This document shows positions 33,068 to 45,261 of a stretch of 64,000 nucleotides of DNA, in pieces (the stretch's first letter is position 1; each line of letters begins with the position of its first letter). The DNA comes from Aphanomyces cochlioides (lineage: Eukaryota; Oomycota; Saprolegniomycetes; Saprolegniales; Verrucalvaceae): positions 1,178,001-1,242,000 of the forward strand of contig JAHQRK010000017.1 of NCBI GenBank assembly GCA_019828595.1, written 5' to 3'. The translations under genes were made by a program, and so were the position numbers. The notes under the pieces were generated by a model that worked only from the letters and a program-made list of their open reading frames with translations, searched no databases and was not told the origin of the DNA.

Positions 33068-33574
33068 TTAGCAGGTCGTCGTGGCCGTGTCGACAAAAAA
33101 CTCCATGAGGATCGCCACGTCTTCGTTCGACCACGTCGGGTATTCGTCCTGGAAATACAAATCCAAGTCGTCCTCGACGTGGAAGACCAAGTTGTCGTCG
33201 GCAGTCGATTCCAAGATGGCCGTGTGCTCAAACAAACTCGCAGGGCTGTAGACGCTGTCGCGGTGCTGGTGGTTGGCTTTGGCCGAGTGGTTTGACATGG
33301 GCGAGACTGCACTGACGCTAGCTATCTCGTCCAAGTTGGCTGAATTCTTTCCCTTGCGGCGCTTCGTATCAGCCTTGCGCTGGTTTCGGTTGTGTCGAAT
33401 ACGGTGCTCTTCACAAAGGGAGTGGATTTCTTCGCCGTTGTACTTGAGCGTGCGCTCGTTTTGGCACCGGCCAGACTTGTATCTGCACCTGCCGCGATAG
33501 CCCACGACGCTGGCGGCATTCATTGTTGATTGATACACCTGTTGTTGTTGCTGGTGTTGCTGCGGATGAAACAT
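33068..33574 (-). CDS. Small Cys/His-motif protein with polyglutamine, putative nuclear factor
   Basis: 168 codons from ATG 33,574; the frame continues upstream only to a TTG and then a stop. After a Gln-rich N-terminus (HPQQHQQQQQ) comes a compact basic module: CRYKSGRCQNERTLKYNGEE, HSLCEEHRIRHNRNQRKADT, then KRRKGK. Cys and His spacing (C-x6-C...H-x2-C-x2-H) could bind one zinc, and the basic tail looks like a nuclear-localisation or DNA-contact segment. The C-terminus is acidic and may activate transcription. I know the module as recurrent in oomycete hypothetical proteins, but no function is assigned; transcription factor is inference. Confidence 0.65.
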   Translation of the reverse strand: MFHPQQHQQQQQVYQSTMNAASVVGYRGRCRYKSGRCQNERTLKYNGEEIHSLCEEHRIRHNRNQRKADTKRRKGKNSANLDEIASVSAVSPMSNHSAKANHQHRDSVYSPASLFEHTAILESTADDNLVFHVEDDLDLYFQDEYPTWSNEDVAILMEFFVDTATTTC

Positions 33575-33604
33575 GTTGTTGCTGCTTGGAGCCAAAGAGG
33601 TCAA

Positions 33605-34229
33605 TTGAAAAGTGAGCTGAGATTTCCATCACCATGGCGAGTAACCGTCGGTTATTGGTGGACGGGATCAATCCAATTGTTCGATGAACGTTCCTAACTC
33701 AGGTTGGATGGAACTTTTCAAAGAACATGCGTGCATGCGCGCAGCTTCCACGGCGCTGCTGCTATCCATATCAATCTTGGTCCCTTGTTGCCGTGAATAT
33801 TCGCCTAAGCTGGGACAAAGCCGAAGACGAGGATGGCTAGCTTGTGACTACAAGACGTCGTGATCCACATCGTCCTGCGTCTTTATTGTCTCGAAGTTCC
33901 AGCATCTTTCTCCGTCATCCAAATAAGTTCCCGCTGCGAACCCAAAGCGTCAGTCTCTTGGTATCAAACTCTCGATGAGAAAGATTCACCACCGGTACAT
34001 TCGGGAATAAAATTTCAAGTCCAAGAGGGCCGGCGAGGAAGATGTGGTACGCGATTCACGATAGATGATGCTTCCTCCAAGGGAGACGGCCGTCGAGAGT
34101 CGGAGGGCGACGCTTCGAGGTGTTGCAACGTCAGTCGGATCGTCGCACGGTCAGACCTCCGTAGAACCCCAGCACAACCAAATGTATGGAGATGAAATAT
34201 TCATTTTGACAGGTCACAGGTTTCAAATG
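33605..34229. other. Intergenic region
   Basis: No supported gene. An ATTGG box lies at about 33,656 upstream of the Cys/His gene. Confidence 0.5.
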
Positions 34230-36129
34230 TCACTCCTGATTGCTACGATGGACAAGGCGCATGGACATGCTTTTGCGGATGGATAATGGCTGGCCGAGCT
34301 CTACCGAAGTATTGAGCTTGCTTGAAGGTGGCTTGGCGACGAGCGAGGACTGCGTCGTGTGGAGCCGTCGCTGCTTTTCACCTAGAATGAGCTCGTTGGC
34401 GCGAGTTGCGGTCAATGCACTGACACGCACACTAGCCGCACGGACGACAACCATCTTCTTGACAGGCGACGACGTTGAGTGCGTGCATTGCCCAGTGTTT
34501 CCATGGCTGTGGCATGTTTTACAAAGCCGTTCAAAGCGTTTGATGAGCCGAACTGGCGGCAATGGTGTTTCATTCACCTCTGGCTTCGTTGCTGCTGGCA
34601 CAGAGTGTGGTTTTCTAGCTGGAGGACGGATCGGCACTCGGCCGCTTGACCTGCGTTTCCTCTCCTTCGCCTCCCGCTGGCGCTTGAGGAAGGAACGAAT
34701 AAATTGCTGAAGCCTTGTCGCTGCCACGTCAAGCCGAGCTCGTCGACGCCCCACCCAGGAGCAAACAGCGTCACCGACAGTACGTTGGGCTCGTTCTTTT
34801 CGCCTTCTAACTTGAGCAGCTCGTTGAGCGTACTGGCTGAGACCAGCTAGCAAGATGGATTGGATTTGCTGAGATCGATAGCGAAGCCAAGCTTGGACGT
34901 GTCTTTGAATAACTCGTCGAGCAAGCCTCTCCAGGCGACAGCGCAAGCAATACCGCCAAACGACCCGCTGAATACACCGCATCGCCTTTGCTCGCACCAC
35001 TTGACGTTGAGCAGAGTAGTTCCTGAAGCTTCGTTGGATCCGTCTTGAGCTGGCTTGTTTCAAAAGACGCATCCTCCGTTCAGTCTCACGACGCACGATG
35101 CGCCAATTCAAGAGTTTCCTGCGCCACCAAAGTACAACACAGCAAGCTGCTCGTCGCTCTCTTTGGTATTCTAATCGTTGTCGATGGCACTGCTGGATAC
35201 GCTTTGCAGCTTGGTGCTGTCTTCCAAGAGATTTCAGTCGTGCTCTGCGATTTAGCCATTTTCTTGCACAGAGCTGTAAGCAACGAACAGCAATTCGGAC
35301 TTGTTTTTCATGTCTGTACCGACGTATCTGCCGTTGGAGAACCGCGATGGAGCGGCGAGTTTTGGACAACCGGCGCCTTGCAAGGAAGCCTTTAACGACG
35401 GCTTGGACCGTCGTGGCTGCTGCAGGTTGAACTGCCTGCCACTTTCGTCGGGATTCGACTGAGAGCTTGTATTGCGGCCACCATGTAAATATCCACTGGG
35501 AGATGCGCAGCCGTGCAAATCGATGCCTTGCAATTTCAAGGACGTGATGCTCAACAAGTTGCCGCCGCAATCGCAGAACAAGACTTCTGAAGCGCAATTT
35601 AAATATGTGGCGACTGACAAGTCTGGTCAGTACATCCAGGGCATAGCCTTCAATGGCTTGTCGGGCGACGCGATCGGCTGCTTCTCGTGTTTCTTTCTCG
35701 CGTTGTTGCCTTCGTCGCTGCAGTGCTCGCCGTCGTATTCGAAATATCCGTTGGATTTTGACTGTTGCAGTCTGCAGACGAAGGTGCAGAGCAGCTTCAT
35801 TGATTCTCTTCAGCTTTTGCTTGCTCAGATGAAAGACCTAAGGCCAGGTTGACTCCAAATACCTCAACTCAATGGCTCTCTACCGTGTCTTGGAGCCAAT
35901 CGAGATGAGGTTGCATGTCGACACCGAGTTTAGCTTCAATTTCGCGACGCATGTCATCAAGCGAAGCGTATTTTTCCTGATCGATGATCGCGGCGACCAA
36001 ATCGCGAATGGAGTCTTGGACGTTGTTGGACAATGTGTCTTCGCGGTGACCCAAGATAGCTAGCACTTGATCGGGTGGAAGACGAGTCTGATGTGGTCGT
36101 TTGGTCACTGCACAATGTGAATTCCTCAT
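34230..36129 (-). CDS. Protein with many IQ (calmodulin-binding) motifs
   Basis: Two exons (36129-35884 and 35837-34230; intron 46 nt, joined in phase) give 617 residues. The N-terminal exon holds a helical segment (DSIRDLVAAIIDQEKYASLD) resembling a DEK-C-like fold (weak). The second exon is extremely Arg-rich with repeated IQ-like helices: TVKIQRIFRIRRR, AATTVQAVVKGFLARRRL, AKRIQQCHRQRLEYQ, SRRIQRSFRNYSAQR, MRCIQRVVWRYCLR and ATRLQQFIRSFLKRQ. These bind calmodulin or centrin-type light chains in known proteins. The tail is Ser/Pro/Arg-rich. A cytoskeletal, basal-body or flagellar scaffold is plausible but inferred. Confidence 0.78.
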
Positions 36130-36549
36130 GGATATTCATGCAGTAAATCCTACACTTTATGGGCGACGTGGTTGCATTAGCTCGCATGAGTCCTATTTCA
36201 TTCATGTTTATCAACAACGGAGAGATCTCGTACCTTGGAAATCGTCCTCGGAGATCAAACCCATCTCGAGCAATTGATTCATCTCTGTCTTCGCCGTCAA
36301 TGACTCAAGATGGATATAAATTTACCATCGAGGACAAATTCGAGGCCATATTGCTCGCGGCGACTCCTAGTCATCCACGAGATACATTAAACAAATCCCA
36401 AAGACTTGAAAGCGGCACCATAGCTCTCGCAATGCGATGTTTTGCTCGATGATATTCATGGCACTGTGCTGCTAGTGCAACAACTTGATGCGTGTCAAGG
36501 CTATTTATGGCTTTCTCGAAACCGATTGCTCAGCAAAATCACGGTTTTC
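36130..36549. other. Divergent spacer upstream of the channel genes
   Basis: Spacer between the IQ-motif gene and the first channel gene. A 97-codon + frame at 36,159-36,452 has no recognisable product. Confidence 0.45.
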
Positions 36550-39384
36550 ATGCCGTGGCCGCTTCCAAAAGCCAATGGAGCGACAGTCGTCGCGCCATCG
36601 CCTGGCCCATCCATGAAGACTCTTCGTCACCAATCGAAACGACGTTTTCGACCAGCACAACCAGTCAGTCGCCATGTTTCGCTCTTCATTGAAAGCTTTA
36701 GTGCCGCTGCATGTGAGTAAAACTTTTTCGTGGCATGCAGCTCAATCGATATCTACTCTAGTGAAACAGCTCGACAACCGCGACAATGATTTGGACATTT
36801 TTCACACCATCGTCAAGAAATCCAGGACGATGATCCATCCCAACTCAAACTTTCGGCGCTTCTGGGACATCTGCACAGCCATCAATGTCATCATTGTCTG
36901 TGTCCTTGTACTTATCCACGCCAATTACTCATTTCATGTTGTCCGATTTGTGTAGATGCCGATGGACTTGGCATTTGACGCGTACATGGCGTCGTTGAGC
37001 TGGATTGAGTCGCTCGAAACATTTCTTGACGTTTATTTCATCATGGGTGTGCCTCTTCCGAGTGATTTTGCCTTTGACACTTGGTAGATATGGTCTTAAG
37101 CTTCCGCACGGGTCATATTGCATGTGGCGAGATTGTCATGGAACCAAAACAAGTCGCTTTGCACTACCTCAAGACGTGGTTTATCATCGATCTCGTGTCG
37201 AATTTTCCATTCAAGGTCCTCATGCAAAATGCGAGCAATCCCAAGTCGGTCAAGTTTCTCAAGCTGCAGAAAATCCCCAAACTGCTCCGCTTTACTCGGC
37301 TTCTCAAGTACATGCGCCAATATGCCAAGTACTACAAGTTTGTGCTCACAGCCTGTGTGATTCTCCTCAGCTTGCATGCTTTTTCGTACGGCACTTGGTA
37401 CTCTTTGTAGGAAAATTGATGTTTTTGTAGGTGTGTTTGGGTATATATGTACTTTTCGTGCGACGATCTCACTGATAGTCTGCAAGCGACTCTCTCGTGC
37501 AAAGACGCAGCGTTTCAGGTACACTTTTCTCAATTTAATCCAGTAGTTTTCACTGCGGTAGATCACGCCAATATATTTGGAAGCGCTCACGAACGTTGTT
37601 ATCTTGTACATGGGCTATGGTCAAGCCTCGACGTATTTACATATTTCGCCAGTGCTATTTACTCCACAGGATAAATCAACACCAGGGAGCTACTTGCTCT
37701 GGTAAAGTCATCCAATATTCCACTGAGAATAATGCGTCACTGCTGGTAGCCTTGGGATCATTCTCTTTGGCATTTCAACCATGTCGATCATGTTGGGTAA
37801 TGTAATTTCCATCATCATTAGGTATGAACCACCCGCTGTGAATCCATGTTGCTAACAATTTCACAGTTGGGACCAACAGAGCGCAATCTTTCGGAATCGA
37901 ATGGATGTCATCTCGGCTGAAATGCGTCATTACGATATTCCGCTTGAGCTCCAACGCCGTGTCCGTCGAAATTACGATTATCTCTGGATTAACGTAGGCA
38001 CATTTCCATGAATTTACTGGATTCACTCCTTTTTTCCAGCAACGAGCGTATTCTGAAATGAGCATTCTCAACCAGCCTGGCATTTCACAGCCGACGCGGA
38101 CGAATATTGCTCTCCATCTTTACCGCGACTTGATTGAATCCGTACCATATTTTGCAGGCGAGGACCAGAAATTCCTCGGTCGCGTCTGCCTTGCTCTCAA
38201 GACAGCAGTCTTTTTGCCTGGTGGTACGCTCTCTAGTATTATGAGCCCTTCTTCAAATTTGATTGATCTAGATATCATTATCGAGCAAGGAGATACTGGT
38301 CGGGAAATGTTCTTTGTCCGCCGCGGCATTGTTCAAGTCGAACTGCCTTCTGGGCCTCCGCATGTCGAACTCAAAGATGGAGATTTTTTTGGCGAGACGG
38401 CATTAGTCGTCGACGTTCGTCGTACGAACACAGTGCGTGCAGTGTCGATTTGCGATCTCAACGAGCTCAGCAAAGCCGTAAGCTAGGCTTTCAATTGAAA
38501 GTCTCATCATATTGCTTTCACAGGCTTTTGACGATATCCTTGCTGAATTTCCAGAGTTCTTTGAGAAGGTCAAGCGAGTAGTAATTGAACGGCAGCTCCA
38601 CAACATGGTACAACTTCTTATCGTCTTTGAAAGATGCTATTTCGTCAACTAGAACATCAAGTCGGAGAAAGACAAGGCCCTCATTAAAGCTGAGATCACA
38701 GACGTTGTCAACCAGACAGCAGATCGACGCATCAACGACATGTCTTCGCCGTATTGGAGGGTACTCAACGCCAAGCGAGTCGGCAATCGACTGAAAACAA
38801 TTTCGGACAAAGTTCGAATGGCACAGCAACAGAATCCACGTCAATCAACGGTAATCTACCGACCAAGAGGGCGTGTTCTTCGTCGAAGTGCAGTGCCAAA
38901 GAGAAACTTGACGAAGAAAAGTATGGCGAGCCCATCTTCTATGCGTCGACTTCTCAAGGATATCCATGTGCCAACGGATAAGCATGGCGCGATCGTTGAT
39001 GCCATTGCGATGCTAAACTATGGTCATCCGCAGAAACCCGCGCCGTCACCTCCTCTATTGAAAGAAGAGGAGGCACCACCACCCCCGAGAGTGGAATCCC
39101 TTCCATCTGAACCGAGGAATCGAGGGGAAGAAGCAGCAATTACTGAGACCAGCACTCAACTTGTAAGTCTTTCTGCGAGGCTGGCTGAAATTGAGAAGTC
39201 GACGGTCCTGTTGCCATTGTTTCTCAAGGCGTTTGAAGATGCTGTCCAAAGAGTGGTTACAGATACAACTTGTCCAGCCGTGGTCAGTCAAAATTCACTA
39301 CTGTCAGCCGACCACACAAATGAGGTACAGGACCAATGTCTTGAATGCTCTAAAGCCATGAATGCCAATCGCCCGTCTGACTGA
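36550..39384 (+). CDS. Cyclic-nucleotide-gated potassium-type channel, copy 1
   Basis: About ten exons. The start is ATG 36,550 or 36,613; the first donor is at 36,713 and exon 2 begins at 36,762. The ion-transport domain includes TMIHPNSNFRRFWDI (before S1), DMVLSFRTG (S3), WFIIDLVSNFPF (S4-S5 region) and LKYMRQYAKYYK. The pore exon reads YLEALTNVVILYMGYGQ, with the GYG selectivity filter at 37,613-37,621, followed by LGIILFGISTMSIMLGNVIS (S6). The C-linker and CNBD follow: EQGDTGREMFFVRRGIVQVE and LKDGDFFGETALV. The last exon is a long Pro/Ser-rich tail. Voltage-sensor-like, cyclic-nucleotide-responsive K+ channel of the CNG/HCN/EAG group. Start position is the weak point. Confidence 0.83.
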
Positions 39385-39636
39385 AATAACAATTGTACAC
39401 CGCAATGATCAAGATAGTATGAGCTAGAACGATCAACTTTGCTAGAGGATTTAGCTTGCAGAGCCTTTCAACTGATTATTGTAGTATAACATTCCGTCCC
39501 TGATATAAATTTAGTAGATCGCATCACATCTGAAACGACAACTTGGCGTTGAGGATTCACGAAAGACGGCTCCTTTGTAACGCTTCATGGCATCCGTTTC
39601 GATACTGTATAACCTCGTGACATTGCCATCAGGGAG

Positions 39637-42271
39637 ATGAAGTGTGGGGGTGTTGCTGTTCCCATGCGTTTAACACTCCCGAAGCTGCAGTATACACAAT
39701 CAGAGCAAGTTATGATGGATACCATGGCGAGAGACAAGACAAAGAGGATTTCAGGCACGGTTCTAGCACCAATGGATGAGACCAAGTCAACACATGAAGA
39801 AGAGGTTCCAGTATCAGCTGCGGCAACTTCATCAAACAGAGTGCTGCCCGTGGAAACAATTCACGTGAGCAACAACGGATCTTTTGGACACGCCCCAGAC
39901 AGCACAGGCAAGAATCCATCAAGTAACGCTGTACTTCGTTTCTTGTCAAAAACTTGCACGGCTCCATTATATCATGCGAGCTCATACATGATTGTAGTTT
40001 TGCAGACGTATCGCGAGAACATCGACATCTACCACGAATACAACGACAAGTTTCACTGGATGATTCATCCCAATTCAACCTTTCGCAGAGTTTGGGACGT
40101 TGTTGTTGCTATGCTAGTCATCTATGTGTGCATCATGGTAAGAACGCTAGATCTTTGACATGAACTAACGGTATCCAAGACTCCAGTCGCTCTTTCATTT
40201 GATTTCCTGGACTGGAGCGTACTCGAGCCCGTGGACAGCACCCTCGATGTCTGTTTTATCTTGGGTAATTTTTTTCACTTGATCCGTATTCATCAACAAT
40301 AGACATGGTACTTTCGTTTCGAACGGGAGTATACGCGTATGGCGAAGTTCGAATGGAATCCATGTACGTCGCGAAGCATTACCTGAAGGGTTGGTTCGTC
40401 ATTGACTTGATGTCAAACTTTCCATTTCAACTTTTCTTGTCATCTTTCTCCGGCTCCATCAAGCAACAAAAGTTTTACGTCAAATTTGTCAAACTACAAA
40501 AGTTACCAAAGTTGCTGCGATTTGGCATTTTGCTCAAGTACATGCGACAATATGCCAAATATTATGTCCTTCTGCTTACGACGTCAGCTATGATTTTGAG
40601 TCTTCATGGCTTTGCGTAGGGTGGCTTCAAATTCGCGATTAATTGAGTTCTCTTTGTATAGTTGCAGGGTGTATGTGTTCAATGAGTGTGACACCTTGGT
40701 CTGCACTTCAGAGGCGGTGAACGAGTTGAATTTATCTGAATATCAACTTGTGATCTAGGCATCCATCATGTACAGCCAAGGCTATTACAACGTACTGCTC
40801 ATATTCTTGGGCATCGCCGAGGAGTCTCAGTTTCAATCCACTGTTTATTTGTCGTCACCAGTTCAAAAGTCAAAATCTTCCATGTTTTTGGGTAAAGTAT
40901 GTATGGCCCTTGAGACAGCTGTGTATCTTCCTGGAGGTCCCAACTTCTTGAATTTTCATTATGTTGAAGCATGGATTTAGACACGATAATACACAAGGAC
41001 GAAGTCGGAAGGGAAATGTTTATAGTTCGAAATGGTCAAGTTGAGGTCCTTGCAGGGGACAAACTGCCCACACCAGTCATGACATCGTCTTCGAGTTTAC
41101 AGTTAGCGCCTGCAGTGCCACTGCGAATTGTCTTGCGAGATGGAGATTTTTTCGGCGAAACAGCACTCGTGGCAGAAGTTCGGTGAACAAATACAGTTGT
41201 AGCGATCACAATTTGCGACTTGAACGTGTAGAGCAAACATGTACTCCCGAAATACTCATGCACTTGACCCAGCCTAGGCATTCAATGAAATCCTGGCTGA
41301 ATACCCTGAATTCGGAGAAAAAATGCAAAGATCAGTGGTGTCTCGCCAGTTGGCCAACATGGTAAACCAACCCAGCATTTCTAACTGACATGTCATCCAA
41401 GAATATTCGATCGGTGTCAACAAAGATAAAAATTGAAAATCAGTTGAACGACCTAGTGAAAAAATCGCTTAATCGTCGCCGACTGAGCAATACATGGAGA
41501 GGGGTCTATAAGGCCAAGAAAATGGCTGATAAACTCAAAATTATCCAAGAAAGGGCCTCAAGAGCTGACAAAGCTGTTCAGGAAAGATCTCAAAGGACGT
41601 CGTTTATCACAACGTTTCTCAACAAAGTGCCCAGCAAGCAAGGTCTTTTGGATTTGTTGCCTCGTGGAAGTGGACGAAATCTTCCGACAAATCGAAGCTC
41701 TAGACGCGAATCCAACAAGTCTTCTTTTGCCGCCACGGAAATGTCAACTGGACAGCCACCCCATCTGAAGCCAATACAATGTTCAACTCCTCCTCCGCCT
41801 TCAACTCATGATGATGGATCACAAAAAACAAAGACGAGGAAGCGCAAAATGGCTACAAGTGACTCTGTGAAGCTCAACTCCTCCGAGATTCAATCGAGCT
41901 TTATATCGTATGCGCTACTTGAGCTCAATACTGCTGTGACGGAGATAAAATCTGCACTGGACAAGGTTCAAAAGAAGCTGGCTGTGGCGAATCTCGACTC
42001 AGACAGCGATGAGGAGGTTGACGAACCACGAATTGCACTTCAAAGGGAGGAAGCCAAATCAAGCGGCACAAAATTGTACGCTTTAACCTCTGAAGAAATC
42101 GCACTGATTCAATCTGCACGCATGCGATCTCAGCTGGACGAGAGCTTCACGCACGTAGCCTCATCACACGACGGTAGCATGAAGTCTGTTGAAAGTGGTG
42201 AAGCATCGGGAAGGGATGCACACTCGCCAAGTTTTTCCAAGCACGACCACAATGGGGAGAAAGATAATTGA
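39637..42271 (+). pseudogene. Cyclic-nucleotide-gated channel, copy 2, decayed
   Basis: A tandem paralog of the preceding gene with the same exon layout from WMIHPNSTFRRVWDV onward (DMVLSFRTG, WFVIDLMSNFPFQ, LKYMRQYAKYYV). It is damaged. The pore segment reads LLIFLGIAEES: the GYG filter is GIA. About 110 residues covering S6 and the C-linker are missing after about 40,850. A TAG interrupts the frame at 40,756-40,758. In the CNBD (LRDGDFFGETALVAEVR) a TGA at 41,184-41,186 stands where copy 1 has Arg, and a TAG sits near 41,228. The last exon (41,390-42,271) remains open for 293 codons, so the loss is probably recent. The 3' end meets the convergent remodeler gene 18 bp away. Confidence 0.82.
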
Positions 42272-42289
42272 ATAGAATGCATCGTAATA

Positions 42290-45261
42290 TTACTTTTTTC
42301 CTTGATATGACGACAAAACTGACGTCAAAATAGCTTGAATATCGGCTGATTGAGAATCGCGAGACTTCTTGCCAAGTTGACCTAATACAGTGTCGTTGAG
42401 CAAAGTCTTCTTGCAACCAATTTCGTAGATTGCATGGTCAACTGAATCTTCTGTAACCAACTTGTACACAGTAACGGGCTTGGTTTGGCCGATTCGATGA
42501 CATCTGTCAGTCGCTTGTGCATCCAATGTTGGATTGAAGTCTAGATCGTGCAGAATTACGGTGTCTGCTGATGTCAAATTGATCCCTAAACCACCAGCAC
42601 GGGTGCTTAGAAGAAAGCAGAAAATTGAAGGGTCATTGTTAAATTCGTCGATCAGAGTCTGTCGGGATTCAATGTCGGTCGATCCATCCAACCGAGTGTA
42701 TCGATTTTTTGTATGAATCATGAGATATTCCAACAAATCCAGAACCTTCGTCCACTGAGAAAATATGAGGACTCTGTGATTCTCTGTTTTCAACTGAGGC
42801 AATAAAACTCGAAGATAATCAAATTTGGCTGAATCGCAAAGAGTTTCAGGGGCCAGCTGCAAAGATGCCATTTCAGGAATATGGGAATATTCTGCGCACA
42901 GTTGGTGCAGATCGAAATCAGAATAATCTTCTATTTCTGTTTTGACCATTTCCAATGAGCACTGAGTTCCAAATTCACCGCTCTTGTAAAGATGCCGGGC
43001 AACAATATTCATTGTTTCGGGGGATGCAAAGTGATGCCGCAGTAAGATGGGATGATTTGCTGCCTTCCGTAATAGAGTGAATACACTGGAGTCGGATGTC
43101 GGGTCATTTCTTCCCTTCGTGCCTCGTGACGCCGTCACGGGTTTTCCCAGAAGTCGAGTAAGTTCACGAGATTTCTTTCCATTTGCATTGTCATCTGATA
43201 GCTTGTTCCCTCCTTTTCTGTCCAATGCTGCTTGAATAATGGACTCGTAGACATTTCGCTGGTGAGGTTTCATCTTCATTGTTTCTACAAATTCGGTCTT
43301 TGGAACCATTTGAGCTAAGACTAATTTCTTCAAGCGGCGCAAAATAAATGGGGCCAAAATTTTGCGGATTTTGGTGCATGAAGTTTTTTCTTCACCACCA
43401 AAAAATTCAAGCAGTACGTCAGACCCGTGGTTAAAAATTGTCGGCATGAGAAAACTTAGTAAAGCCAACAGTTCGCTCAAGTTGTTTTGAATAGGGGTAC
43501 CACTCAATACCAAGCGATATTGAGTTTTTAACGCTGAGATGCGTTTGAATCGAGAAGTATTAGCATTCTTGATATTATGGCCTTCGTCCAAAACCATGTA
43601 TCCAAATCGAAAGCCCCGGAGGAATTTTCGATCATCCACGCATCCATCTCGCTCAAAATACGAATAAGTTGTAAGAAGGACATCGAATGAACCTGGTTTT
43701 AACGTGTCCATGATGTGGTAGCGTTCTGCTGAAGATCCATGAAAAATTTTCACTCGCAATGACGGTGCAAATCGTTCAAACTCACGTTTCCAGTTGCTTA
43801 GAACCGATGCTGGCACAACAATCAAATGAGGTTGTTTGGATTTCGAAGTAACCAGAGCCAAAAATGCAATCGTCTGGACAGTTTTTCCCAATCCCATTTC
43901 ATCCGCAAGCACAGCAGATACCTTGTGCTGATACAATAAATATAACCAATTGATACCCACAAGTTGATAGGGTTGAAGCTTCAGTGATGGGCTGAGTCCT
44001 GGGATTTCTCTTTGCTCAATCATGCGCTCATCGTCATTGATGGACGTAAGTGTGACCTCTTCATCGTTGCCGATTTTACCCCATTTTTCTATCGAAACTC
44101 GCAGAGCTCCTGCTATTGCTTCGCATGACTGCAGCATCCCTGATACTTCGTCATCCCGTGACTGCCTTGTTCTTCGTCCGTAATTATGTTCCAAATCGTC
44201 AGTTCCATCAGATTGCTCATCGTCTTCATCTGAGTAATCGTGTTCCTCAGGAATCTTTCGCTCTTTACGGCCTCTCGAGGTTGTCGTTTTTGCTTTGTTT
44301 TGAAATGGTTGCAGTTTGCGAGACATCCAATCGTCTGTTGTGGCTTTCGTGGCACGTTTGGTTATCATCCACCCATTTTGGTCTTCTGTTTGGTTCTCAA
44401 GGGTATACTTGTTCATCCACGAAACTGACTTCTCCTTTGAATCTGATTTCTTCAGAATATAAACATCATCTTCGTCGATTGACTCAACACCTTGACTCGA
44501 TTGAAAGTCCGAATCTTCCACGACAACATTTCGAGAGGTTTTGAGCCTTTTTCGAGGAACCATATCATCGTCATCACTTGTTGTATCAAGGGGGCTTGCT
44601 TCAACTTGTCTGGACTTGTTAAGTAAATTGGTATTCTCTTCTTCGGTTGCTAGATCAATTGGAGTCGACGTATCCTTTGAAGCTTTGGTAACAGGAGGAG
44701 ACGACACAGTGGCAGCAGAAGAGCTAGTGGAGCCTGGACTTGATGGACCTGTTGAACTGCCTGTCGAGGTTTTATCTTGTCTTGAAGCAAATTTCGATGG
44801 AGCCGTTGGTATAGTTGATAACATATTGCTTGGTAGCGTTGAAGACGATATGGTCGCAGCAGTTGAGCTCGGACTAGGATACAGTGGTGCGGTCGACTTT
44901 TCTGTTGACGATTTGGCCTGTCTTGTTGAGGCACCGTCTGGGGCATCTATCACTTGATACTTTGAAAGAGTTCCGTTGGCAAAGAACACATCCATTAGAC
45001 ACAACTCGGCTGTCATTCCAGATTTGACAATATCTTGTCGAGTCTTGCCAATATCTAACTTTCGAGTAACGACAATGCTGCTTTGTCCTCTGCAGCGAAG
45101 AGTGATTTTGCCATCACGGAGCCTTCGGACGACGGCGCGACCTCCACAAACAGGATACTAATGAATTCATGAGCGAACGGTTGGAGTTTCGTTCTGTGTA
45201 CCTCTGCATGGTCAAATGGGACCACTTTGCTGCTCATGAGTTCCTTGATTGCAAGCGTCAT
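42290..45261 (-). CDS. SMARCAD1: SNF2-family chromatin remodeler, SMARCAD1/Fun30 type
   Basis: Two exons (45261-45202 and 45157-42290; intron 44 nt), 975 residues. A Ser/Thr-rich N-terminus leads to the ATPase: KLQPYQLVGINWL, DEMGLGKTVQTIAFLALV (I), VVPASVLSNWKREFERFAPS (Ia), LDEGHNIKN (II, DEGH as in Fun30/SMARCAD1), LSGTPIQNNL (III), then FSQWTKVLDLLEYL (IV), STRAGGLGINLTSADTVIL (V) and DRCHRIGQTKPV (VI). The family slides and exchanges histones at DNA breaks and in silent chromatin, which is of note beside a CenH3 gene 3.5 kb away. No CUE motif is evident. Confidence 0.92.

Noticed and set aside
36159..36452. A 97-codon + gene between the IQ-motif gene and the channel
   Set aside because: Composition is not convincing, it lies in a divergent promoter spacer, and no motif is present.
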